From Bacteroidales bacterium UBA4772 (GTDB lineage: Bacteria > Bacteroidota > Bacteroidia > Bacteroidales > VadinHA17), in NCBI GenBank assembly GCA_002403305.1, contig DHHM01000001.1, positions 62,001-126,000 on the forward strand: a DNA stretch of 64,000 nucleotides, given 5' to 3'. The stretch's first letter is position 1. Each line of letters opens with the position of its first letter. Below the pieces are notes generated by a model. That model made no database searches. It saw only the letters and a program-made list of their open reading frames with translations, and was not told the origin of the DNA. Both the position numbers and the translations under genes were made by a program. Below, piece after piece: positions 1 through 7,524 of this stretch.

Positions 1-587
1 TGACGCGCATAGAGTGTCTGATAGGTGGCAGCATCACTCTCCTCGTCGTCGCGACCGAGATAGGGAGGGATCGGCATATGGCCCATCGACTCGAGTACCT
101 CTGCAAAGGAGAGATCACCGGCATCCCAGGTGAACCTGACGATGAACGAGTCACCCTCAGAATCTATTTTCTCTGCCCGGAGGTGACAGCTGCGCCCCGA
201 ACAGACAAACTCAGCCTCGAGAGTACCATGCTTCCATCTCTTAAGGTTGCCTATCAGGCATTTCCACTCGACCGTACAGCAGGATGATAGATTGCTTGCG
301 AAGTCAACCGGGAGATGCGGCTCGAGACAGAAGACCTCAATGACGGCACCGGTCTCCTTTCTGAACCTGAGCCTTGCCCTTATCACCCTGGTGTTGTTGA
401 AGACAAGAAGGTGTTCCGGATCCGCCAGATCCGGAAGATCACTGAATACCCTGTCGGTGATGAATCTGCCGTTCCACACCAGCAGCCTGGAACGGTCGCG
501 CTCCGGCAGCGGATACTTCGCTATCCTCTCCACGGGAAGATCATACGAATAATCGGTGATCCTGATATTTCCGTATAGCTCTTTCAT
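1..587 (-). CDS. queA: QueA, tRNA preQ1(34) S-adenosylmethionine ribosyltransferase-isomerase (N-terminal part, cut by window edge)
   Basis: QueA moves the ribosyl part of S-adenosylmethionine onto preQ1 at tRNA position 34, the penultimate step of queuosine synthesis. Read from the ATG at 587, the reverse strand gives 195 codons without a stop and runs off the left end. The family's opening pattern is visible: a start like MKELYGNIRITDYSYDLP, then the IAKYPLPERDRSRLLV stretch, FNNTRVIRARL, and near the edge IPPYLGRDDEESDAATYQT. The full protein is normally about 350-400 aa, so slightly over half is here. No other in-frame ATG lies between this start and an upstream stop. It is divergent from the Smr gene with only about 50 bp between the starts. 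Confidence 0.9.
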   Translation of the reverse strand, partial: MKELYGNIRITDYSYDLPVERIAKYPLPERDRSRLLVWNGRFITDRVFSDLPDLADPEHLLVFNNTRVIRARLRFRKETGAVIEVFCLEPHLPVDFASNLSSCCTVEWKCLIGNLKRWKHGTLEAEFVCSGRSCHLRAEKIDSEGDSFIVRFTWDAGDLSFAEVLESMGHMPIPPYLGRDDEESDAATYQTLYAR

Positions 588-639
588 CTGTTTCAGGTAG
601 CCCAAAAATAGCTGATTTTTGACTATCTTTCATATCTCT

Positions 640-951
640 ATGAAAGGTAACAGGACAAAGAGGGAAAACAGTGCCGGCATGGGCACCAGGGAGGTTGACC
701 TGCACCTCAGCAGCGGCTACAGCGGCCGCGATGCCGTTGAACGACAGCTTGCACGCTTCAGGGGCGAACTTGAGAGCGCCGTAAGAAGAGGAGACAGGGA
801 GATTATCTTTATTCACGGGGTGGGTAGCGGGAGGCTCAGGGAGGAGATCAGGAAAATACTATCTCACGATTATCCCTCTTTCATCTGTCAGGACGCCCCG
901 TTCAGCAGGTACGGATACGGTGGGGCTACACTTGTAACCATCAAAAGATAA
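640..951 (+). CDS. Small stand-alone Smr-domain protein
   Basis: A 103-residue protein made almost entirely of one Smr (small MutS-related) domain, a nuclease or nucleic-acid-binding fold also found at the C-terminus of MutS2. The family marks are visible: VDLH at the start of the domain, IIFIHGVGSGRLREEI in the middle (the GxGxGxLR turn) and GGATLVTI at the end. I chose the ATG at 640; an in-frame TTG at 619 would add seven residues. The stop is five bases before the aldehyde dehydrogenase start, so the two are probably co-transcribed. In this phylum Smr domains often end larger DUF2027 proteins, so this may be a free-standing relative. Its substrate is unknown. Confidence 0.8.
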   Translation: MKGNRTKRENSAGMGTREVDLHLSSGYSGRDAVERQLARFRGELESAVRRGDREIIFIHGVGSGRLREEIRKILSHDYPSFICQDAPFSRYGYGGATLVTIKR

Positions 952-956
952 GATAT

Positions 957-2321
957 ATGGCGTATATGAGTTTTAATCCGTGGCTCCAGAAGCCGGATGC
1001 CCGCTTTCCGCAGATGAGCGACAGGGAGCTGGGTGATATACTGGATGAGAGTGAGAGACTCTTTCATGAATGGCGCCGGAGCGACATTGCTGACCGATGC
1101 AACAGGCTTACCGCCATGAGCACTGTCCTGCTCTCTCGCCGCAGCGAGCTGGCTGAGATTATGGCCGCGGAGATGGGCAAGCCCGTGACACAGGGACTGG
1201 CTGAGATTGACAAGTGTGCGCTGCTCTGCCGATGGTATGCTGAACATGCACCTGAGATACTAAGGCCTGAGAAGAGAGCCTCCGCAGCGCGTAAGAGTTA
1301 CATATTTTATGAACCGCAGGGTATCATCCTCGGAATCATGCCGTGGAACTTTCCCTTCTGGCAGGTGTTCCGGTTTGTCATCCCTGCACTGACAGGGGGC
1401 AATGCCGGGCTTCTCAAACATGCCTCCAACGTTCCCCGCTGTGCACTGGCAGCGGAGGAGATAATAAATGCATCCGGTTACCCTGCGGGCCTCTTCAGGA
1501 CGCTTTTCCCGTCACACTCCCAGGTGGCACATCTGATCAGCGACCGCCGCATACGTGGTGTCTCGCTGACAGGCAGCAACGTTGCCGGGAAAAAGATAGC
1601 ATCAGCAGCAGGGGAGAATCTCAGGAAAATGGTCATGGAGCTGGGAGGAAGCGATCCGTTTATCGTATTTCCCGATGCGCAGATCGACCTGGCTGTGGAA
1701 GCTGCCCTGACCGGACGGTTTCAGAATGGCGGCCAGAGCTGTATAGCAGCAAAGAGGATCATCGTTCACAACCACATCTACGGTGAATTCAGGGAAAAGT
1801 TCCTTGCCGGAGCAAAGGTACTCACTACCGGTGACCCGATGGATCCCGCAACAGATGTCGGACCGATGGTGAGTGTTTCTGCCGCCGAGGAGCTTGACCG
1901 ACAGCTTGATGCGGGCATCAGGGCAGGAGCAGTGCTGCTCTGCGGCGGTCGCGCTGGTAAAGAACACCCTGCACTCTTTATTCCGGCAGTGGTTGAAAGT
2001 GTTCCTCTCACATCACCCCTGGCATGCGAGGAGACTTTCGGACCCGTGGCACCGCTGTTCAGCTTCAGCACAACGGAAGAAGCAATTGAAATGGCAAACA
2101 GCACACCCTTCGGACTTGGTGCAACGGTATGGACTGCCGATGAACGGCTGGGCCTGGCTATGGCACATGAGATCGATACGGGCACTGTGGCTCTAAACGG
2201 TTTTGTCAAAACGGAGCCGGGACTCCCCTTTGGCGGCGTCAGGGAATCGGGCTACGGACGTGAGCTGGGCGTGGAAGGACTGCGTGAATTCTTGAATATC
2301 AAGACAGTAAATATTTTCTGA
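957..2321 (+). CDS. NAD(P)-dependent succinate-semialdehyde dehydrogenase family protein
   Basis: Aldehyde dehydrogenase superfamily member of 454 aa, the usual length. It oxidises an aldehyde to the acid with NAD(P); the closest family pattern is the Sad/YneI type succinate-semialdehyde dehydrogenase, which would feed 4-carbon units into the citrate cycle. The catalytic residues are present: the general-base Glu at about residue 228 in MELGGSDPF and the nucleophilic Cys at about residue 262 in GGQSC. PWNFPFWQ (cofactor pocket) and the C-terminal LPFGGVRESGYGRELG are also intact. The exact substrate cannot be read from sequence. It follows the Smr gene by five bases, and rnpB starts 31 bases after its stop. 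Confidence 0.88.
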   Translation: MAYMSFNPWLQKPDARFPQMSDRELGDILDESERLFHEWRRSDIADRCNRLTAMSTVLLSRRSELAEIMAAEMGKPVTQGLAEIDKCALLCRWYAEHAPEILRPEKRASAARKSYIFYEPQGIILGIMPWNFPFWQVFRFVIPALTGGNAGLLKHASNVPRCALAAEEIINASGYPAGLFRTLFPSHSQVAHLISDRRIRGVSLTGSNVAGKKIASAAGENLRKMVMELGGSDPFIVFPDAQIDLAVEAALTGRFQNGGQSCIAAKRIIVHNHIYGEFREKFLAGAKVLTTGDPMDPATDVGPMVSVSAAEELDRQLDAGIRAGAVLLCGGRAGKEHPALFIPAVVESVPLTSPLACEETFGPVAPLFSFSTTEEAIEMANSTPFGLGATVWTADERLGLAMAHEIDTGTVALNGFVKTEPGLPFGGVRESGYGRELGVEGLREFLNIKTVNIF

Positions 2322-2346
2322 TCTCCGTCTTATTGTTGTATCTTTG
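2316..2346 (+). promoter_or_regulatory. Promoter of rnpB
   Basis: TATCTTTG at 2339-2346 matches the Bacteroidota -7 box TAnnTTTG exactly. A weak -33 element (TTCTG) ends at 2320, 18 bases upstream. Seven bases separate the box from the first paired base of RNase P RNA at 2353, the expected distance to a transcription start. Confidence 0.7.
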
Positions 2347-2352
2347 CAGCAT

Positions 2353-2722
2353 GGCAGGCCGGTCCGTCGCCCCGACATTTGTGCCGGGGAGGAAAGTCCG
2401 GGCAACAGAGAGCACCATCCTTCCTAACGGGAAGATATCCGAAAGGGTATAGTAGTGTAACAGAAAATAACAGTCCCGACTTGTCGGGATAATGGTGAAA
2501 AGGTGAGGTAAGAGCTCACCGGTTCCGACGGTGACGCCGGGAGCCGTACACCTGATGGGTTGAAAGACCGCGTATACCGGCATTCGAGGGCTGCTCGCCC
2601 GAGCCGGGGGGTAGGTCGTATGACCCCGTCAGCAATGACTGGGCAAGATAAATGACGGAACAGGTGCATAAGTCCTCTTGCAGGATACCGCATTGCGACA
2701 GAACCCGGCTTACAGGCCTGCC
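2353..2722 (+). ncRNA. rnpB: RNase P RNA (bacterial class A)
   Basis: Catalytic RNA of ribonuclease P, which trims the 5' ends of tRNA precursors. The ends are set by the closing helix P1: GGCAGGCC at 2353-2360 pairs with GGCCTGCC at 2715-2722. The universal 5' motif GAGGAAAGTCCGGGC (part of P4) lies near 2389, and the matching 3' motif ACAGAACCCGGCTTA lies just before the end. The internal AATGACGGAACAGG and the GGCAAGATAAATGAC region are also as in type A RNAs. The length of about 370 nt is normal. Several long open frames read through this gene on the reverse strand; they follow RNA structure and are not genes. Confidence 0.97.
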
Positions 2723-2732
2723 TTGAGAATAG

Positions 2733-2763
2733 AAGAGGGTGTCCTTTCAGGGGACACCCTCTT
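2733..2763 (+). terminator. Hairpin terminator after rnpB
   Basis: A perfect 12-bp stem, AAGAGGGTGTCC at 2733-2744 with GGACACCCTCTT at 2752-2763, closes a 7-base loop ten bases after the RNase P RNA. It is followed by GATTTCTGATT rather than a pure T run, so the U tract is weak. From here to the stop of the next gene at 2906 I see nothing else. Confidence 0.75.
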
Positions 2764-2905
2764 GATTTCTGATTATTGCCAGGGAACCATACCTGGCACG
2801 GAAATCTTCTCTTCCTCCCGGGCACAGGCTTCACTCAGTAATCCAGGCCTGTACTCCGGCAAGCGGAGAGGAATATTTTCCTATGTTTTAATTACCAATG
2901 AGACA

Positions 2906-3610
2906 TCACTGTATCACGAAAACGGAGTCGTCCATCTCCCTGTCAAGCTCTATCTTGCTGAATGTCATGCCTCCCAGCTCCATGCCGTTGACAAACTGCT
3001 TGATGACTTTGCTGAATTTTGCCCCATTGACATCCATGTACTCCTTCACATATGATTCCACCTCCATTTCCTGTCCCATCTGTTCAACCTTTGCGACAGT
3101 CTTGACAGTGAGGCAGCTCTCCTTGTCAACAAAAGCTGTCGTGACATTGCCGGCCTCATCTGTGATGGTCAGCTTGTATGCGGGATTGCCGTCAATAGTC
3201 TCCTCACCGTCAAGGGTCAGCCTCCCACCCTTATAGGCCTCAAGCATGTTGTCCCGGAACATATTGTACTCCTGTACACTGCCAAGCTGCTCGGCAGGTA
3301 TCTCAACAGGCTCGGTTGCGCCGGTGAGCGGATTGACCATAAAACCCTTCTCCCCGTCAAATGCCGTAATTATCTCCATGCCGCTGAAGGAGATGACAAC
3401 CTTCACCTTGTTCGGCTTCTTCACCATGAGCGTCATAGGCATCTCCGTGCCCATCTGACTCATGTTGCCCTCCATGAAGATCGTGGTGGCCTTCTCGAGG
3501 ATCTCAGTGCCGTTAGCTGCATAGTACCTGTTTACAATCTCGTCAAGTGTCTGGGCACTGCAGACCGATGCCATCAGAACGATTGCCATAAAAGCGATTG
3601 ACTTTCTCAT
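2906..3610 (-). CDS. LolA-like secreted lipoprotein-sorting family protein
   Basis: Secreted protein of 234 aa with a clear signal peptide (MRKSIAFMAIVLMASVCSAQ, cleavage after SAQ), so it acts outside the inner membrane. The mature part has the pattern of Bacteroidota proteins labelled outer-membrane lipoprotein-sorting protein: DEIVNRYYAANG, then alternating beta strands with a short KPNKVKVVI strand, an FDGEKGFMVNPLTG turn and AYKLTITDE. This suggests the half-open barrel fold of LolA/LolB, which carries lipid or lipoprotein, though the cargo is unknown. I chose the ATG at 3610 because it starts the signal peptide; the open frame extends upstream to 3754 without matching anything. It stands alone between rnpB and rarA. 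Confidence 0.72.
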   Translation of the reverse strand: MRKSIAFMAIVLMASVCSAQTLDEIVNRYYAANGTEILEKATTIFMEGNMSQMGTEMPMTLMVKKPNKVKVVISFSGMEIITAFDGEKGFMVNPLTGATEPVEIPAEQLGSVQEYNMFRDNMLEAYKGGRLTLDGEETIDGNPAYKLTITDEAGNVTTAFVDKESCLTVKTVAKVEQMGQEMEVESYVKEYMDVNGAKFSKVIKQFVNGMELGGMTFSKIELDREMDDSVFVIQ

Positions 3611-3810
3611 AATTAATTGTTTGTTTGTTAATTGTTTGTAATATGTTAACTGTAGCTTTGATAAACCTGGCGGATCAACGTCAGCAGCGGGAAGAAACAA
3701 TAAACCGTCAGTCGAAATTTTCAGCATCACCCTGCGGCTACTGTTTCTGCTCAATGCTAACCTGAAATTCCCGGTTCACTGACTTTCATGGCATAAATTT
3801 AGTAAATATT

Positions 3811-5115
3811 TTATTTGGATCCGGTGCGATATTTATAAATTTTTTGCCACCGGGCGGCGAGCTGCTTACGAATTTCATCCTCACGGCTATTTGTCCCCGG
3901 TTCGTAGAATACTGTTCCCTCAATCTCCTCAGGCAGGTAGTTGTCAGCCACAAAGTTGTCATCAAAATCATGGGCATATTTGTAACCCTTGTGATAACCG
4001 AGATCCTTCATCAGCCTTGTGGGTGCATTGCGCAGATGCAGGGGCACAGGGAGATCACCCTTCCGGTGTACCTCTTCGATAGCTCTTTCGATGGCCATAT
4101 AGGAAGCGTTGCTCTTGGGCGAGGTGGCAAGGTAAACGGCAGCCTCCGCCAATATTATTCTTGACTCTGGCCATCCCACCATGTTGACTGCATTGAAACA
4201 GGTCTGTGCGAGAAGCAACGCATTTGGATTTGCCATTCCTATGTCCTCGGCTGCCAGAATAACCATCCTGCGTGCAATGAACTTCACATCCTCTCCTCCT
4301 TCAACCATCCGTGCCAGCCAGTATATCGCTCCGTTGGGATCAGAACCGCGCAGCGACTTGATAAACGCCGAGATAATATCAAAATGCTGCTCCCCGTTCT
4401 TATCATACATCGCCAGGTTTTGCTGTACATGATCCAGCACCAGGCTGTCGGTGATAACTATCTCTTTGACTCCCTTTTCGGCTTCGAGAGAAACAGTCAG
4501 CTCAAGGGCATTGTAAAGTTTTCGGGCATCACCGCCGCTGATGCGTATCAACGCCTCATATTCACTGACCCTTACCTCGTGTTGAGAAAGATAGTAATCA
4601 GCCTTTAAAGCTTTATCTACAAGCTTTTTAAGTGTCTCATCATCAAGCGGTTTAAGCACATAGACCTGGCACCTTGAAAGGAGGGGGGAGATGACCTCGA
4701 AGGAGGGGTTCTCTGTGGTGGCACCTATCAGGGTCAGGATGCCCTGCTCCACGGCTCCCAGAAGCGAATCCTGCTGCGACTTGTTGAAACGGTGGATCTC
4801 ATCAATGAACAAAATGGGATTGGGCTTCCCGAAAAACTGCTGGCTGCGGGCCTTCTCAATGGTCTCCCGAACCTCCTTCACGCCGCTGTTAACGGCACTG
4901 AGCTGGAAGAAAGACCTCTCGAGCCTGGCAGATACTATCCTTGCCAGGGTGGTCTTTCCAACTCCCGGCGGACCCCAGAGTATGAAAGAGGGAACATTGC
5001 CCGATTCAATCACCTTGCGCAACACGCCGCCGGGACCAACCAGATGCTCCTGTCCGGCAAACTCTTCAAGTGAACCTGGTCTTAATCGGTCTGCAAGTGG
5101 CTGATTTGAAAACAT
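3811..5115 (-). CDS. rarA: RarA/MgsA, replication-associated AAA+ recombination ATPase
   Basis: Clamp-loader-like ATPase that acts at stalled replication forks. The protein is about 434 aa, the usual size. In order: QPLADRLRPGSLEEFAGQEHLVG at the N-terminus, Walker A GPPGVGKTTLA, Walker B LFIDEIHRFNK, sensor 1 GATTENPSFEV, and the C-terminal tetramerisation part with YLATSPKSNASYMAI and LRNAPTRLMKDLGYHKGYKYAHDF, a RarA hallmark. I prefer the ATG at 5115 (MFSNQPLADRLRP), where the homologous start lies; an in-frame start at 5142 would add nine residues. It is monocistronic, with about 190 bases to the next start on the other strand. Confidence 0.92.
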   Translation of the reverse strand: MFSNQPLADRLRPGSLEEFAGQEHLVGPGGVLRKVIESGNVPSFILWGPPGVGKTTLARIVSARLERSFFQLSAVNSGVKEVRETIEKARSQQFFGKPNPILFIDEIHRFNKSQQDSLLGAVEQGILTLIGATTENPSFEVISPLLSRCQVYVLKPLDDETLKKLVDKALKADYYLSQHEVRVSEYEALIRISGGDARKLYNALELTVSLEAEKGVKEIVITDSLVLDHVQQNLAMYDKNGEQHFDIISAFIKSLRGSDPNGAIYWLARMVEGGEDVKFIARRMVILAAEDIGMANPNALLLAQTCFNAVNMVGWPESRIILAEAAVYLATSPKSNASYMAIERAIEEVHRKGDLPVPLHLRNAPTRLMKDLGYHKGYKYAHDFDDNFVADNYLPEEIEGTVFYEPGTNSREDEIRKQLAARWQKIYKYRTGSK

Positions 5116-5305
5116 ATGACTATTTGGTAATTGATCCTGCAAATTATCATAAAATCGCGTGAATCACTATGTTATTCGCCACTTTCGGAAAAAATATTTT
5201 CTCCGGATTAAATAATTTAATACTTTTAACAATTAAATTTCACCTATCGCATACTGTTCGCATTAAGAATTCGTTTAGTAACAGGATATTATCAAATTCC
5301 GTACT

Positions 5306-6466
5306 ATGAAAAGACCTCTGCTGATCACCTTAATCATTCTGGCAGTATTGCTGTTAATACCGGCTGTGAGCTTTATCAGATGGGCGTTTAAGGAAAAAAA
5401 GCCGATAGATATCGTTATTCTGGACAAAACAGTTCCGACACTTGAAAGGCTGGGACACCGGTCATTTACCTATATTCTAACCAACGAACGTTTTGTAAGA
5501 AAAGAAAAGGGAGGCAGCTTCTCCGCTGCAAGGGACTATTACGGGTTTGTACCCCAGCGGCCTGTCAGAGAGAAACAGTTCAGGAAGAAGGACTTCCGCC
5601 TTACAGAGCTGATTGACCTGGCAGACAACAATGATGCATTATATTATGCTGATACCTACGGGGTCTTCTTCAACGACTGGTACCAGGGAATAAAAAAGAC
5701 ACGCAGGTCGCGCAAGCTTTACGGCGGGCTGAACAACAATGACTACCTGCTGATGTCGGAGATGAATAAGCGCGACAAGCTCGTGATAGTTGAGTACAAT
5801 ACATTTGACTACCCGACAGCAGGACTTGAGAAATTCAAGAGCGAAGAGCTTCTTGGCATTACATCCAAAGGATGGATGGGACAGCATTACCGTACTCTCG
5901 ATACCGCAACGGCACAGGGAGTGCCAGGATGGATGCCTGCACTCTACAGAAAACAGTACCGTGAACCCTGGACATTCACCAATCCCGGTGTAGTACTGCT
6001 TAAGGATAACAGTATCATAGTGCTCGAGGAGGGAAGACACCTTGCGTCAGCATTGCCGGTGATAACAACCTCCGAAGGGTGGGCGGAAAAATTCAATCTC
6101 CCCGCAACGGTGGTCTTCACAAACACATTTGACATCATTGACCCGGGAGAGAACAATGTCGTCTCGGAATTCAACCTTATGACAACCCCTGAGGGTGATT
6201 CACTGCTTGCCGTCAATGACCTGGCCGCAGTCTTTCCTGCCGTGACCCGGGAATCATCGGTGCAGAATACCTATTATTTTGCCGGCGACTTTGCCAATAA
6301 CAGGATTCCTTTCTGGACATCAAGATTCAATGGTGCAGACAAATGGGCCAGGTTGCTGTTTTTCTCTGACAATGAGAACGACCCGAACCGCTTCTTCTGG
6401 CGTTACTACAAGCCGCTGGTAACATCAATCTTCAACGATTACCACGACAAGATCGCAGGGAAGTAA
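5306..6466 (+). CDS. Unknown membrane-anchored protein
   Basis: A 386-residue protein I cannot name with certainty. Residues about 5-25 form one strongly hydrophobic helix followed by basic residues, so it is probably an inner-membrane anchor or uncleaved signal with the rest in the periplasm. The body starts IDIVILDKTVP and has LYYADTYGVFFNDW, KLYGGLNNNDYLLM and LVIVEYNTFDYPT, a layout that suggests a Rossmann-like or amidotransferase-like alpha/beta fold, but no catalytic triad is evident. It ends with WRYYKPLVTSIFNDYHDKI. It is monocistronic and followed by a strong terminator. I believe the family is conserved in Bacteroidota and some Firmicutes as a hypothetical protein, but give it no function. 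Confidence 0.75.
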   Translation: MKRPLLITLIILAVLLLIPAVSFIRWAFKEKKPIDIVILDKTVPTLERLGHRSFTYILTNERFVRKEKGGSFSAARDYYGFVPQRPVREKQFRKKDFRLTELIDLADNNDALYYADTYGVFFNDWYQGIKKTRRSRKLYGGLNNNDYLLMSEMNKRDKLVIVEYNTFDYPTAGLEKFKSEELLGITSKGWMGQHYRTLDTATAQGVPGWMPALYRKQYREPWTFTNPGVVLLKDNSIIVLEEGRHLASALPVITTSEGWAEKFNLPATVVFTNTFDIIDPGENNVVSEFNLMTTPEGDSLLAVNDLAAVFPAVTRESSVQNTYYFAGDFANNRIPFWTSRFNGADKWARLLFFSDNENDPNRFFWRYYKPLVTSIFNDYHDKIAGK

Positions 6467-6483
6467 AACAATAACAGACTAGT

Positions 6484-6510
6484 AAACAGGCCATACGGCC
6501 TGTTTTTTTT
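6484..6510 (+). terminator. Rho-independent terminator
   Basis: AAACAGGCC (6484-6492), a 4-base loop, then GGCCTGTTT running into a tract of nine T's. It lies 17 bases after the stop of the preceding gene and is a textbook intrinsic terminator. Confidence 0.9.
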
Positions 6511-6678
6511 TGAAATAAACCCGGCAAATGCTGTCCCGGTTAAACATAATCATGTCCAAACCCGTTATTTGGTAGTAAGATCATGACTTTTCTCCTCAAA
6601 GCCGGGTAGCAGCATAGATTGATACCTGCATGCTTTAGATAAGGTGTTTTTATGTAAGTTTGATTTCGGTTTACAACG

Positions 6679-7446
6679 ATGAAAGTAACAGTAGTACAAA
6701 GCGCATTGAAGTGGGAGGATCAGGATGCCAACCTTTTGCATCTCTCTTCCCTGCTTGATGCTGCCGCTCCAGGCAGCGGAATCGTGGTTCTGCCCGAGAT
6801 GTTCACAACAGGCTTCACAATGAATCCTGCGCCTTTGGCCGAGGGCATGGACGGACCTACGGTCAGGTGGATGAAGGAACGGGCCTCTGCCGGTGGTTAT
6901 GCTCTCTGCGGGTCAGTTATAATAGGTGGGGAGGAAATGTTTTACAACCGGATGATCTTCGTCACCCCATCCGGCGAGGTGACCTTCTATGATAAGCGTC
7001 ATCTCCATACAATGAGCGGAGAACATACTGTATACAGTCGTGGCAATAAGCGTGTTGTGGTTCCTTACCGCGAGTTCAACTTCAACCTGCAGGTGTGCTA
7101 TGATCTGCGCTTCCCGGTCTGGTCAAGGAACAGAGGTGATACTGATGTGATCATCTATTCTGCCAACTGGCCCTCGGTCCGCAGCTCTGTCTGGAACGCG
7201 CTGCTTGTGGCCAGGGCAATAGAGAACCAGAGTTATGTGATAGGAGTGAACCGCGTGGGTGAGAACCCTGATGGAACCTCTTACACCGGCGATTCGGCCA
7301 TCATTGGCCCCCGAGGTGAGTTGCTGGCCTCACTGGAGCCCGTCGCCGAGGGAGTTGTCTCCGCCATTCTGTCGCGTGAAGCGCTTGACAAATATCGGGA
7401 GGATATGCCTGTCTGGAGGGATGCCGATCCGTTTGAGCTCTTATAA
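6679..7446 (+). CDS. Nitrilase-superfamily amidohydrolase, omega-amidase (YafV/Nit2) type
   Basis: Carbon-nitrogen hydrolase of 255 aa. The triad is visible: Glu40 in VLPEMFTTGF, Lys106 in FYDKRHLH and Cys140 in QVCYDLRFPVW. The early MFTTGFTMNP and the CYDLRFPVWSRN loop are typical of the omega-amidase branch, which deaminates alpha-ketoglutaramate or alpha-ketosuccinamate as a repair or salvage step after glutamine transamination. Asn and Gln metabolism is therefore the likely role, but other amides cannot be excluded. A TAAGTTTG box at 6655-6662, 16 bases before the ATG, is a plausible -7 promoter element. A heptad repeat block begins right after the stop. Confidence 0.87.
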   Translation: MKVTVVQSALKWEDQDANLLHLSSLLDAAAPGSGIVVLPEMFTTGFTMNPAPLAEGMDGPTVRWMKERASAGGYALCGSVIIGGEEMFYNRMIFVTPSGEVTFYDKRHLHTMSGEHTVYSRGNKRVVVPYREFNFNLQVCYDLRFPVWSRNRGDTDVIIYSANWPSVRSSVWNALLVARAIENQSYVIGVNRVGENPDGTSYTGDSAIIGPRGELLASLEPVAEGVVSAILSREALDKYREDMPVWRDADPFELL

Positions 7447-7450
7447 GCCC

Positions 7451-7524
7451 TCAGTCGGCAGTTATTAACATACAGACTGGCTCCCTACTTTCTAGTGCCG
7501 ACTGAAGACTGAGGACTGAAGACT
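7451..7524. repeat. Intergenic heptad repeat, copy A
   Basis: Between two convergent genes. The left arm reads CAGTCGGCAGT; the right arm reads TGCCGACTG followed by ACTGAAG, ACTGAGG, ACTGAAG, ACT in exact 7-bp steps. The arms are reverse complements of each other around a ~35-bp spacer, so the block can fold back. It ends in the stop codon of the oxidoreductase at 7523-7525. Confidence 0.85.

Noticed and set aside
2424..2834. Long reverse-strand open frames (up to 136 codons) across the RNase P region
   Set aside because: They overlap the structured rnpB RNA completely; the RNA evidence is far stronger and the peptides have no family features.
7451..7524. Heptad block as a simple intrinsic terminator
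   Set aside because: The arms can fold, but the spacer is about 35 bp and no T run follows; termination remains possible but is not the simplest reading.
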